Assembly (NCBI GenBank): GCA_013396915.1
Contig: VWZL01002042.1
Location: forward strand, 480,765 to 544,764
Direction: 5' to 3'
Source: Stercorarius parasiticus
Lineage: Eukaryota; Chordata; Aves; Charadriiformes; Stercorariidae
Length of the DNA stretch: 64,000 bases
Positions 12,901 to 24,900 of the stretch are shown one piece after another. A program made the translations under genes and the position numbers. Below the pieces are notes generated by a model, which was given only the letters and a program-made list of their open reading frames with translations, made no database searches and had not been told where the DNA came from. Every line of letters begins with the position of its first letter. Positions within the stretch are counted from its first letter, which is position 1.

Positions 12901-15900
12901 TTCACACACACCCTCACAAAACCACCTTGTACCCTGACAGCTCTTTGGCTGCTTTCCTACACCCAGCGATGGATGTTAACACCCATCCTTTTTCTGGCTG
13001 TGTCCCCTGTCCTCCACTGCTTCTCTTCTCCCTGCCTTTAACCAAGCACACCCTCCTGCAGGAAAGACTGTCCATATCACTGCTGTGATAAAGGGAGCTC
13101 CTCACAAGGGACGTGAAATAAAGAAGCTAAGGAATGAGGGTGGCGTGTTGATAACAAAGGCATAGCCCTTGCAATCCTGTGCTGGGATAAGCATATCAAT
13201 AAGTGATATTTTACTTTCTCCGTAAGACTTTTGACTGAAGCTACAGCTTTGACGCAGTCCCTCACCTGCTCAACTCAAGCTGAAGTCAGCATAATCAGCC
13301 AATATCCGCTTGACTGATTATAGAAAATAGATGAGTGTTTGTCAAGTCCTCCTCTGCTGCACAGCTATAAACAGGTGTCTATACCACAGCTAAGCAGAAA
13401 CCGTCACCTTCCACAGTTTGTGGAGACCATTTTTATTGGCACTAAATACATCCACTGAAGCTAGATGTATTCTTCTTCCCTATCAACAGGAAAGAATAAC
13501 TTCAGGACATAGCCATACTTCAAAACTTGCAGCTACCATTTGCTGGGATGGGTAGTAAAGCAAGAGAGAGTGGCTTAGGATACAGACTCACCTTCATCAA
13601 GGGATACTGAAAGCTTGGAAGATAAGCAGGTCCTCTGAGCCTTTGATATTGAGTAAATTCAGGAGCAGGTTAGGTAAGTGCTCATCATAGCCAACAGTGG
13701 AAACTATTTCATTGTTTAGAATAAAAGATAATTCAGGAAGAGCTGTATTATAGCTCTGCCTTCTGTGAGAGATGTCGTGGTTTACTTTTTTCTGTATGAC
13801 CAGCTTCTCTACATGAGACATGAGGCTAGAGTCTTGACCAATGCAGGACAAGGTGTTGAATGTATTTGGAGGGAGCAGGGCATAAAAATGAAGGGTTGCA
13901 GTTTGCCAAGCCATGTTTCCAGGCCCTGAGGACCTCCTCCAGACCTTATGGTCCCTCCCATAGCTCTGACACACACCAAGGCCCAAACCTCTGCAAAGGG
14001 CACTGGGATGTCTAGGGCTTCTCAAGAGAAAGTGAATACTTTGAGCTGTTGTTTTTCTTCTTTCCTCCCCAAGCAGACAGGAAGGGGGTCCTCCAACTTC
14101 TGCAAGAATCATTTTCAATGGTATTTCAAAACAATATCTCTTAAGGAGAAGAAACCCATGCCACCAAGTGGTGTACATGCGTCAGCCACCCAACAGCCTG
14201 AAATGGTTTCCACTGTGCAGATCTACAGAGCCACTGTGGAGTTGTAACAGAAGGTAACGATGGCAAGCCTGGGGCAATGAGATCTGAAACCCAGCAGAGC
14301 TCACCAACACCTAAGTTTTACCTTAACCTCATACAAATCCATCTCTTTGGATGTGTGAGTGGTGCCACCATCCCACTCCATGAAATGCACCCACTGCAAA
14401 AAAACAGAAAAGATGTGAGAGGGAAACTTTACTCTTTTGCAAAGGTTTAACGAGCTAAATAAAATGTGGAGAAAGAAGGAAAAGAGATGTCGGCATCTGC
14501 AGTGTGATGTTGTTGCTGCGCTATGGCTGTGACCCCACAAGGTGTGCTGTGACAGGCACGCACCGGTGCAAACAACACATTTCCTTTGAGATGTGCTCAC
14601 ACGAATGGCCAGAAATGTTGGGTTTTGCTACAGTTCCCAAGGTGAGTGTGGAGATTCAAACAGAGAGGGTGACAAAGACAGAGGTCACCTCTTCCCCCTG
14701 CCAGGGTGCTGGTTGTCCAGCTTCCCCTAGCTCCCCTCTGCCCTCGCAGCAAACCTCAGGAGGGACAGACCAACAAGGCCCTGGGGACCTTGCAGGGTCT
14801 AAGCAAAGCGAGGAGGGTTTTGTCCCTTGGAGGCCCCCTGACTACACGTTTCTGTGTGGATGAAGAGGGGAAAGGGAAGAGGAAGGAGGGAGACGCTAGG
14901 ATGGTGTATGGTCCCCAGTAACCCCACAAGGTCTCAGACCACTCTGCTGCTGGGCTGCGTGCAGGTTCCACGCTGGGATCCTGCGAGGGGAAGGAGATGA
15001 GCAGTGGAAATGGAAAAAAAACCACAGTGATGAATTACCCTGCTCTGGGACAGGGAAATGGCTCTATTTAGGACTTGTCATTTATTTTTAACATGGGCTC
15101 TTGGACTCACGCGCCGTTGTTACTGATCTTACAAAAGGAGGGCGGAGGGGTTTCCTTGCAGCACGGCGCCGGTGTTGCACTGGCCACAGGATGGGCTTGG
15201 GAGGTTTCTGATTCCAGGAATGTGACTTTTTATAGATCTTGATCCAGGAAATAAAAGGATGTGGCTGACTTCCACACTGAGATACACGCCGGGCAACCCT
15301 TGCACACTAGGCAGAGTACCAGAGGAGCACAGAGACGGCACAGGCACACACTTGGAGATATGAAGACTGGGGAGAAATTACATATTTTGATTGGAAGTCT
15401 ACAGCTGAGAGGAATATGAAAATTATGGAAAGGGGATCCTAACAAGTACCTTATAGTGAGATATAACCTCCCAAGAAAAATAGCAAAAGCCTTTGTATTT
15501 TGCCTGTGCATTTTTTACACCATTACAACCCCTAATCAATTTTAAATCCATCTCTCAGGCCTTTCAACTCTGTGCTAGATAAGTCCCTGGAGCATATTCT
15601 TAGAGGATACTGTACTTGTACTAAAACTGATTAAAACATTAGCAAATGCAAAAGGCTGAAAATACAAGTGTAATGTACAATTCTTTTTAAGGATTGGAAA
15701 TAGTGGCCTTAGAAAGGGATACATGCTTGTGCACAGACATGCCCAGTATGAAGGGAAAACACATAAGAAGACAAAAACTAGTGCAAAAGGCTTTAGATTG
15801 TTCTGGGATGGCCACATGGCTCCACTCCACCCTCTCTTGAGCTTATACGCAAATTGTTGAAGCAGCTTATCAACTTTAATATGCTCAGGGAGTTTGACAA

Positions 15901-18900
15901 AATCAGACTGCTCTAATCATCGCCCTCTTTCAGCCTACTTTAATGATGAGTTAATTGCCCATGATGAGACTTTGATTTTCTTGGAATGCCTTAGCCCTTT
16001 GTAATTTTCAGGTTCTGGCTTATTAACAGGCATTTTCATGAATAACTGCAGTCCTTCCTGAGTAATAAAGGAAGACGGTCCCACATGGGAAACTGAGCTA
16101 TGTATTTTCTATGTGCGCACAAGGTACCTGTCAATTTGCTCCTTTCAGCCTCTAACCAGGTTTCATCTGCCCCTGTGGAAGTCAATCCAACAAGGCCAAT
16201 ACCCATTTTTCTCTCCAGGCTGTACCTCTACGTGGGATCTTTTACTCAAGCAATGATGCAGCTGAATGGAAAATAGTCATGGAGCCAACAGTTTTCAACA
16301 CTGAGCAAAGCCTGTGCTGCTGCTGGAATCTAAATTGGACAGGCTTGAGGCTTTGGGGCTTTGCAGCAAGGACTCTTTAAATTAGGAATGTGTAAAGACT
16401 TCCCTGTGGTTTGGCACATGGGCAGCATTCCATAAATGCATCACAGAAATTAAATATAGAAAAGACCTGCTGATAGGTCTAATCCCTTTTGCTTGGATAG
16501 CACAGAATTGGTTCCTATGGGACAGCTTGCATTGTTTGCTGGAGAAAAGTTTAAAATTTCCTAGGTGATGAAGCTTCCACCAATTCTTTTCAGGAAACAA
16601 TTAACAGCCTAACACATCTCAGTGTCAAGACATTTTTCTGAGATTATTCCTACCTTTTTGTTTGGTTGGTTTTTTGAAACATACAGCTCCTAGATAAGTC
16701 CTGCTGGAATGTTATAAATAATTTCCTTCCCACCTGAGTGCTTATGCTTTCAAATTTTTCTGGTGTGCTGCACGAACTAGGGAGAGGACAGGATTACACA
16801 TATTGCGATCTCCCAGTTCATTCCTTTTCGATTCCTTCACATAAGCTTTTCCCTTAAAATCCCCAGTCAGCAAATTGTTCTTTTCTAGATCCTCCCTGGT
16901 TAGATCACTCCTCTTTCAGCAAAATGGTGAAACGGATGGATGAAAGTCTCACAAGCACAGGACACAGCATACACGACTCAGCGTTTCGCCTTCCTTAGAA
17001 TGAGTGTGCTATAGGAGTTTTTCATGGACTCTAATACTCTGCGTGTTCCCGAGCTGTCAATCATTTTGGCGTTTGTTTTACCTTGAGTACAGTTTTTAGC
17101 ATTGGAAAGTACGCCAAGGCTTTAGCAACCAGAGCACAAGCTCCTCTTCTGTACTTGTTCTGTTCAAGTTCAATGCATAATGTAGGTCTCATCTTGGTGT
17201 TTGTGGAAAGCTTACACATGGCATTTAGCCACTCTTTAAGTTGGCATGGTGGATAAAAGTTAGCACTGTGGCTCTGGTGTGTTGGCAGAAGTGCTGGGTC
17301 TGGATCTAGAAATGGAGCAGCAGTTAAATGCCACAGCTGAAGAGAGCAGGTGAGCCAGGACCTGAGATAATAATGCTGTTGACCAGGACCACGTTCATCG
17401 GTGGGGCTTGCAGCTGAGAGAGCGTGGCACCGTTTGAACGCGCCTGTGTGAGCTGTCAGGACTGCAGTCAGAGCATGGATGCGTTCAGAATGGCTTTGGT
17501 GGAGAAAGGCTGTGGTGGAGAGCACTTGGAAAGTTTTACCTTTCAGGGGAAGACTTTCTGAGACCTCAAAGACACTCTCATTCATCTTTTTTCTCAAGAC
17601 AGGGCGCTTGTCCAGCTCCTCACTTGTACAATGCAAACGGAGATGTGCTCCATTCTTTGTTAAGCGCTGCGATCTGCAAATGAGAAGTGCTATTTAATTT
17701 GGAAAAATCGAATACTATTTGCATGTATGTAAATAAAATGCAAAAATGCTATTTCTGAGGGAATCACTTTAAGATTACCACTAAAGGAAGTCTGTTGCCT
17801 CTTGTTCCCTCCCCAAACACGAGTGGAACAGTGAAAGTGATTATTCAGTTCCTCTCGGGTCTGCTGCTGCTGCTGCGTCTGATGATGGGTGCTAAAATAC
17901 TGCTCAGTGAAGTTAGATGAATTTGCCTGATGGTGGAAGCTTTTACGTCTTCTGAGAATAAATTTTGTCCTCTCCCAAATTCTCCATGTCTGGCACCCCC
18001 TTCCATGGACAGTTCGCGGGAAGGAATAAACAGGAATAAAGCAAGACTCATGGGGCTGTAGTTCAGTGCAGCCCTGACACCCAAATATTCAGGTGCGTGA
18101 GAAGTGATAAACAAGCCCAAGACCGACTGCAGCCAAGGACATACATATTGAGTCTGTTTAACATTTTCTGCGCCCTCCTTACTGATTTGTTTAGCCTAAC
18201 ATATCTTTATTATGTGTACAGGAGAATGTGAGGCTTCTCCAGTAGGATTCATGTGGCTTCATTGTAAGTTTATAAACATTTTGACAGTTCTCATGCAATT
18301 AAGATTGGGTTTATATTCATACAGCGAACCACATTGTATGTACTTTCAAGTGCTGAAGATTTATTCATTCTCCTTCGCACTTCCTAGAAACGCAGTAGCA
18401 ATTCCTAATCTGGCCAGATTGTTTTGGGCTCTGGAATAAAGTTTTTCTCTTTCACAGACATATTAAAACTGGACCAACCCTAAGCTGGAAACCCATATGC
18501 TCAACTTCTATCTTGATCTGTTAAGCATAAGCCTTTCCATCAGGAACACAGTCCAAAATCATGGTGGCTATTGCATTCCCTCATTTCTGAGGGTTTTTTA
18601 TTATCCTTTTCTGTTTGTTTGTTTATGTTTTTGATGAATGGAATCGTAGTGGAAAATGATTGGTTCAACTGGAGAAGAAACTGTAGCCTCTGCAGACTGC
18701 ATCTTTTCCTGTTACTCCTAGAGATGTTCCCGCCATGCTCCAAGCTCAGGAAACCTTGCTGGGGCTTTCCTAGAAAAGATCAGCACTGGGCACTTCCCAG
18801 TAGCAAAGTCTGCAGGGTAAAAGGTAGAGAATGGATGTGCTGGCTGCCCACAAACTGGCAGCCGTAGTTCCTTCTTCCAGACGAAGAAACCGACGGTTTC

Positions 18901-21900
18901 TTCAGGAGGGCTTTGCAGAACTAGCTCCAGTAAAACACGTCCCACGCTTACTTTGGAGCATGTGAGAAACTGCTCTCTGCTGCAGAGAGCGGGTACCTTG
19001 TCCTCAGAGGCATATCCATGCTGGCAGCGTAACTAGAGGTCAGGTCAGCAGGGATGGGATCCCACTGGCCCCCTTGTGAATAAGCTGCTCTGGGAGCTCT
19101 CTGCTGGTAGAGGACCTGGATACGGCCCTCACAATCTCTCGTGGGGCTGTTGAGACAGCAAAACCAGGAGGCAGAAAGCTGGGTCCAGCAGCGGTGTGCA
19201 GTTTCTCACATCCGCTCCCCCAACACCGTCCTGCTCACATCCTCTCCCCACAACCCCCCCATCCGTGTCATTCTCCAAGTCCATATTTCCTTCCATTGTT
19301 CCCCAGCAATTCCTTGGGCAATACTGTCTCCCTTCCCAGCCTTGTAGGCAGTCTTGGCTGTCCAGTGTGAACCGATGGATGGGCTCTAAACAACAGAAGA
19401 GGATAAACATTTGCTTCTCCTCAGAAGTTTCCCCTCCCCAGTGCCCCCACACCCATGCACATGCTGCAGTCAGACGTCTTTCTTCTCACACCCATCGACT
19501 CAGGGATGGAGGGTGGGAGGGTTTCAGAGAGATTCTCACGTCGTCTTATCCCAAACAAATTGTGCTTCTGTTAGAGCTGCCGGCGCAGCCCAGCTCAGCG
19601 CTGAGCTCCTGGGCTCTACTTTCCCCCTCCTCACCATTCTTTTCCAAGCACTAGATGTGAGCTGTATTTGCCAGGGTGTTGAGCATCTCCAGTCAAAGTC
19701 CTAAAGGCCAAATGGAAGCCAAAATCCGTGGAGTTTATTTCTTTTTCCTCCTCTCTTTTCCTCCTTTATCAGCAAACATCAATTTGCCCGTGAAGACCAG
19801 CAGAAGGAATTGGCAATCCTGAGCAAATTAGGAACGCTTGTTCAAACCAAATGCCTCAATATTCCCAGCAATGAAAACCACCTGTACCCAATTTATTGAT
19901 CCAGAAAACCTGAAAAACTGTGAGGAGTGAAAAGTTTTTAAATTTTTAATAGTTTAATTTCAAGCTACCTAAGGTTACTTGAAAAAAAATAGAAACATAC
20001 AATAGGGATTTTTTGTTTGCTTTTAACTGCAAACAAACCAGAAGAAAAACGAATTTGGTTTGGTTTCATTTAGTTTCATTTCATTTCTGAAATTATTTGG
20101 CCTTGGTGCAAAAAAGCAAGAAAACAGAAACAAATATGTTATCATTTTTGTTAATTTGTCACGGGCGCCACAAAAATCCATTGCTGAGATTGTTTTATTC
20201 CTAACTAATGTCTATTAACTCTACAGTGCCCCACACAACGGTCCTCTAAAATCCTTGGGAATATGGAAGGGCTGCTCCTTCTATCCAAATGCCAATGAGA
20301 TGAGGAAGGGTGTCAACACAACCGTCTTGCCACAAACTCAGTTACATTGCTCGTTAGTCCTGATGCTCTTATCTGTTTGATAAGCATATTCTGTGCCTCA
20401 GGGTGCCCCAAGACTCACACAGGGCTGGACTTTTATTTCCTATTAGTGCAATGGGCCTCACCGTCGGAGGAGGGATGATGGCAATCATTTATATGTGGGC
20501 ATTTCTGCGCCTTTGCAGAAATCTTCTGGGGATTTCTGGCTTCCTGGAGAGCTCTCAAAGCCACTCCACCTTTGGAAGCGTGCAGGACAATGGTGTTAGA
20601 CGGAGAGATTAAAATCTTGGAACTCTTCCGTGCTCTTTTGCAGAGTGAGTGAGGTCACAGGCAAATTAGCAGGTTTTTGGAAGGACACCAGGACTGTTTC
20701 TAAACATCCATCATTTTCCTACGAGGGGTTTTTACCACCCCAATAAGCGACTGTCCAAGGCAGAAGCCGGTTGAGGGAAACACTTTGATCACACTTTGGC
20801 CAACCCGGTCCCCAGTGATGCTTCTAAGCTTTGCAAAACTCCTCCACCCAATTCAAAGCACCGTGACTAACTCTCCTGCATACGGCCCATTTCCTCAAAA
20901 CAGCAATCACAGGCTGCAGACAACAGACAAAGCCTTCTGACAGGAGACTGGTCATGCCTGAGTGATGTCCTCAATACAACCAGTGCAGCGCAGCATGGTG
21001 GAAGGAGCGTTAACATGGGTGTGATACCCTGCCGAGGAATTCCAGTGTCACTAAGTAATTATTTGTAATAACTCAGAGTAACAATTTCCATATGTAGGAC
21101 CCAAAAACAAGAACTGCAAGTTGGGAGATGCCTTCTCCAGCTTGTCAGATGAGAGCAGGATTTCCACCTCCTCTAAAATAAGATCTATCCTGTTTTATAT
21201 TCTGGTCTCCATCACCCCACCAAAATAAAATCAGCTGAAGACAGATATGTCAGTGAGCAGAGCTGGAATTTTTGCTAGAGGTTTGGGGTGGGGAGGGGTT
21301 GGCATAGACTGAACCCTCAACACCATGATCATATGTTACTGATTAAGGAGCCTGGACAGACCCACCTTTCACTTACAGTTTAGATGAAAACCTTAACTGT
21401 CCCCTCCAGGATGGCGAGTTTCACTTGATGAGACTGGGAAGCCCCTGAGACGAGCCTTCCATATGGTGTTCAGGCTTTTTCAGGACTGTCCAGAATGTGG
21501 AAATTCAGAAACAGAGTGAAACTGGGGGGGAAGGGGCACAAACTAAGAAAGGGCTTACTAAGAACTTCCATCCAAAGAGGTCTGTGTGCTTCCCTGCATG
21601 GAGGAATGGGATTTTCCCTTACCCATCCCTCAGAGAGCTCCTTTGTCCAGCTGGGCAGAAAAAGCCAGGAAGGTAAAGGTTAATGCCAACAAGGTTATTT
21701 AACTGAATGCTGTCTTTTTTTCCTCCTCCACGCCCCATTCCGCCCCCCCGCCCCACACACACACAGAGTCTCGCACACATGCACATCCTGAAGCAAGAGG
21801 AAAGGAATTCCCTGTGCAGTCGGATGGCAGGACAGGGGCCAGGACCTGCGGTGACAACCACAAGCTGGTGCGTCCTTCTCCCGCCATGCCCCTGCACCAG

Positions 21901-24900
21901 CACCATCTTCAACCCTCCCCAGCAGCACTGAGAGCCCGGTCACCGAGACCAGAGACACACGCACAACTGTTTTTCTGTTCCTCGGTCCACAGCGTCATCC
22001 TGGCTGTAGCCGGCACAAATCCTCTGGCTCCCAGCCAGGCCACAGGGTTGGGTTTTTTTTTTCCCCCCTCTTTCTGCCAAAGCAAATTGACTTCTGACAC
22101 CTTCCCTTATGTTTTCATCCTTTAAAGGGTGGAAAGCTGAAAGCCTTGCTTCACTGTATTCATTTCCATGCTTTCCCTGTACTCTCCTGCCTGGATGTTA
22201 AATAAGTTTTTGCAGGGAGGGCTGGGCACGCAGGTCACCAGCAGGTAGCTGCTTGCAGGCAGGGCAGCGTGCAATGTGTCTGTGTGCTGTGGACCACAGC
22301 TGAGCCCGTGTCAGAGCTACCTCCCCGGCTGTCCAAGGAAAGCATCACTGCCCTGGGAACCTGCCCCCAGCTTCCATTGCAACCACCCCCCGGCATTTCA
22401 GCTCCCTGGCCCTTAGCCACCCTGCTCGGTGAAGCGCCTTCTTCTTGCCTCCTCCTCAAACATTTGATGAAAAGCGCTTTTCGGGGCCTAAAACTGACAG
22501 TAAGCAATATTTTTATAACTACTTAGCATTTATTCCTGCAAGAATCTATCCCCACCACTCCTGTAGCGAAACAGATCTTGGAGAATCCATTAATCATATC
22601 AAACTGGCACAGGACCAAAATATTTTCCCTCTCCGCCTTTAAACCTTCCTGATGCTTTTTTCATGTGTCATCCTTGTCATCTCAAAAAAAACTTGGAAAT
22701 TCTTAGAAATACCAATCCAATCTATCTCAAGACTTAAACTGTCCAAAAATGCACAGTGCGGGAGTACTCAGGCCTCCCAGTTTGACACTGGCAAGGCTTT
22801 GCAGTGCTAATTCAGTAATTGTTCCAGCAGCCGGCAAAATAACGGGTTCAAGACCCCTTTTGCCCACCAGTACAAGGCATTGAGCTGGGAGGGACAGATT
22901 GGTTAAGTGTGCAGTGACTGCACAGCCCAGCTCAGCTCTGGGAGGAAGAGCCGTTCTGTACTGCGGTGAATTCCCAGGCAAGGACTGTGGGGCCAAAGTG
23001 TGTACCAACAAGCTGTCACCGAAGGCGCTGATGTTGCTGCCCTAGGACTTGCAAAGGTATCATGTGGTCGGGATAAACCAAAGGCCTGCGTCGCAAATGG
23101 CATTCAAACGGTTGACTTCATTCTGACTTGCTGTGCTTATGCTTTTTGCTTCAACGGTGCCATTTTCCACTAGAATATTGTCACATTCCAGACGTTTGAC
23201 ATGCCCATAAAAACACCATTTTAGACTTCTCAATTCATTAACCCTCTAGAACGTAAGCTGGCTGAATTCACAGAGTTAAGAGATCTAAAGGATGGGTTTT
23301 ATCCCGGTCGTCACTTACCTCTCTCTCCTGGAAGAGACTGCTGGACAGCTGTGAAATTACTTTTTCATGGGCTGCCATGCCAGCAGTTTTCCAGCTGGAA
23401 TCAATGACAAAGCTTAGAAATAAATTGCTGACTGCTTAAAGCAAGAGGATCAGGAAACCCAGCCCAGTTCTGAGCTAGAAAAAGAGCAGAAACAACTACC
23501 ACCAGCCACCAGGCCGCATACCTCTCGCATCCTTGCACTTCCCGCAGCCTCCGTGGCTGTTCATGGGGTTGCACATTTCGTTCTGCAGGTGCAAAACGGA
23601 AACTGTTCATCTCAGAAATCATCCAAAAGAGGATGAGATTGCTGGCTGTTGAGCAAGGAATTATCGGGGCTTTTAGCATGTGGAAGTCTTGGGAGGTAGA
23701 GGAGTGTCCTGGCACTAAGGAACCACCTGAGTCATTTAGTGATGCAGAGGGACATGTATGTCTCATTCTGTCTTGCAGGGCACACTTCATTAGCAAATTT
23801 GTTGTAGGCTTGTACATAGCTTGGAAACCAGCAGCCCTATTGCCACGTGCCTGGTATTCCACAATGGTCGTCGTTACTGACTGAAATTCAGGCTTGGTGA
23901 ATTTGTAATGAGTGTGCTGGGTAGTGATGGCTCAGCCAGTAGAGCCACGTGATGAATCTGCACATACAAGGGCGGAATACAGCTGGCCAGTTGACATTGG
24001 AAAGCATTTGGTGGTGGAGTTGGGCTTCAGAGACCATCCTTAGGTGATCATATGTGTGAGGTGTTTCCGGCATTGCAGCACACATGTGGCGGGTCACTAG
24101 GCACTAGCTCTTAAAATTCTTCCTGGAAAAACTCCTGCATTACCCCAATCATTACTAGCAGCAGCCTGATGTTGCAAAACATCTGGACCACATGAAAGGC
24201 AGAGGCCATCAACGGTGTCACTCCAACAGTACACCAGACCACCACAGCTCTATTCTGAGAATCATTCACCAGCAGTATGACCTTTCCCAGTTGGAAAAAA
24301 AACCCCACTGGCCGTTGGGAGATACGAAGGATGCCTATTAAGCAGTTATTGCTGCTAATACTAAACACATTAATTTCCAGGGCAACTTTTTCAACAGCTC
24401 GAATGGCAAATCAGTAGTAAGAAAGGCTTTTGCCAAAGCATTTAGACTTTGAACATTTTTAACAAATAATTTTTTGCAGCACCATCTTTTTTTAATTTTG
24501 TTTCTTTAGCTTCTAAACCAATAGCATTGAATCTCACTGTGCCCTTTCATCGGGAACAGAACTCAAAAGGAAAAAAATATACCCCCTAAATCTTAGCCCT
24601 GTGGTAGATACGGGCACGATCATTAATCTCAGTCAGATTTGTTCCATAGTCCACATTTTCAGTCTTCAACACATGAGAAGACATGTCCTGACATATCCTT
24701 CCACTGTAATTTCTGCATGAATGCCAGGAAGCATCTTCAGAGCTTATATAGTAATCCATTACAATACAACACATTACGAGCAACAAAATCCCGTTGTAAA
24801 ATTGGAACAATAATCCAGATCCTTTCAAATAAATGTCGCACTACCTGTTTCATGGGTACAGGCCAAGTAGGACCCTCTAGAAAGTGCTGCCTTTATATCT

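Noticed and set aside
13597..14178. 193-codon minus-strand frame
   Set aside because: It stops just before a strong donor used by a shorter exon in a different frame, and lacks an acceptor. It is not the coding frame.
14504..14642. Plus-strand segment ending in a strong donor (CCCAAG, then GTGAGT)
   Set aside because: No convincing acceptor upstream, and it lies opposite a better-supported minus-strand exon.
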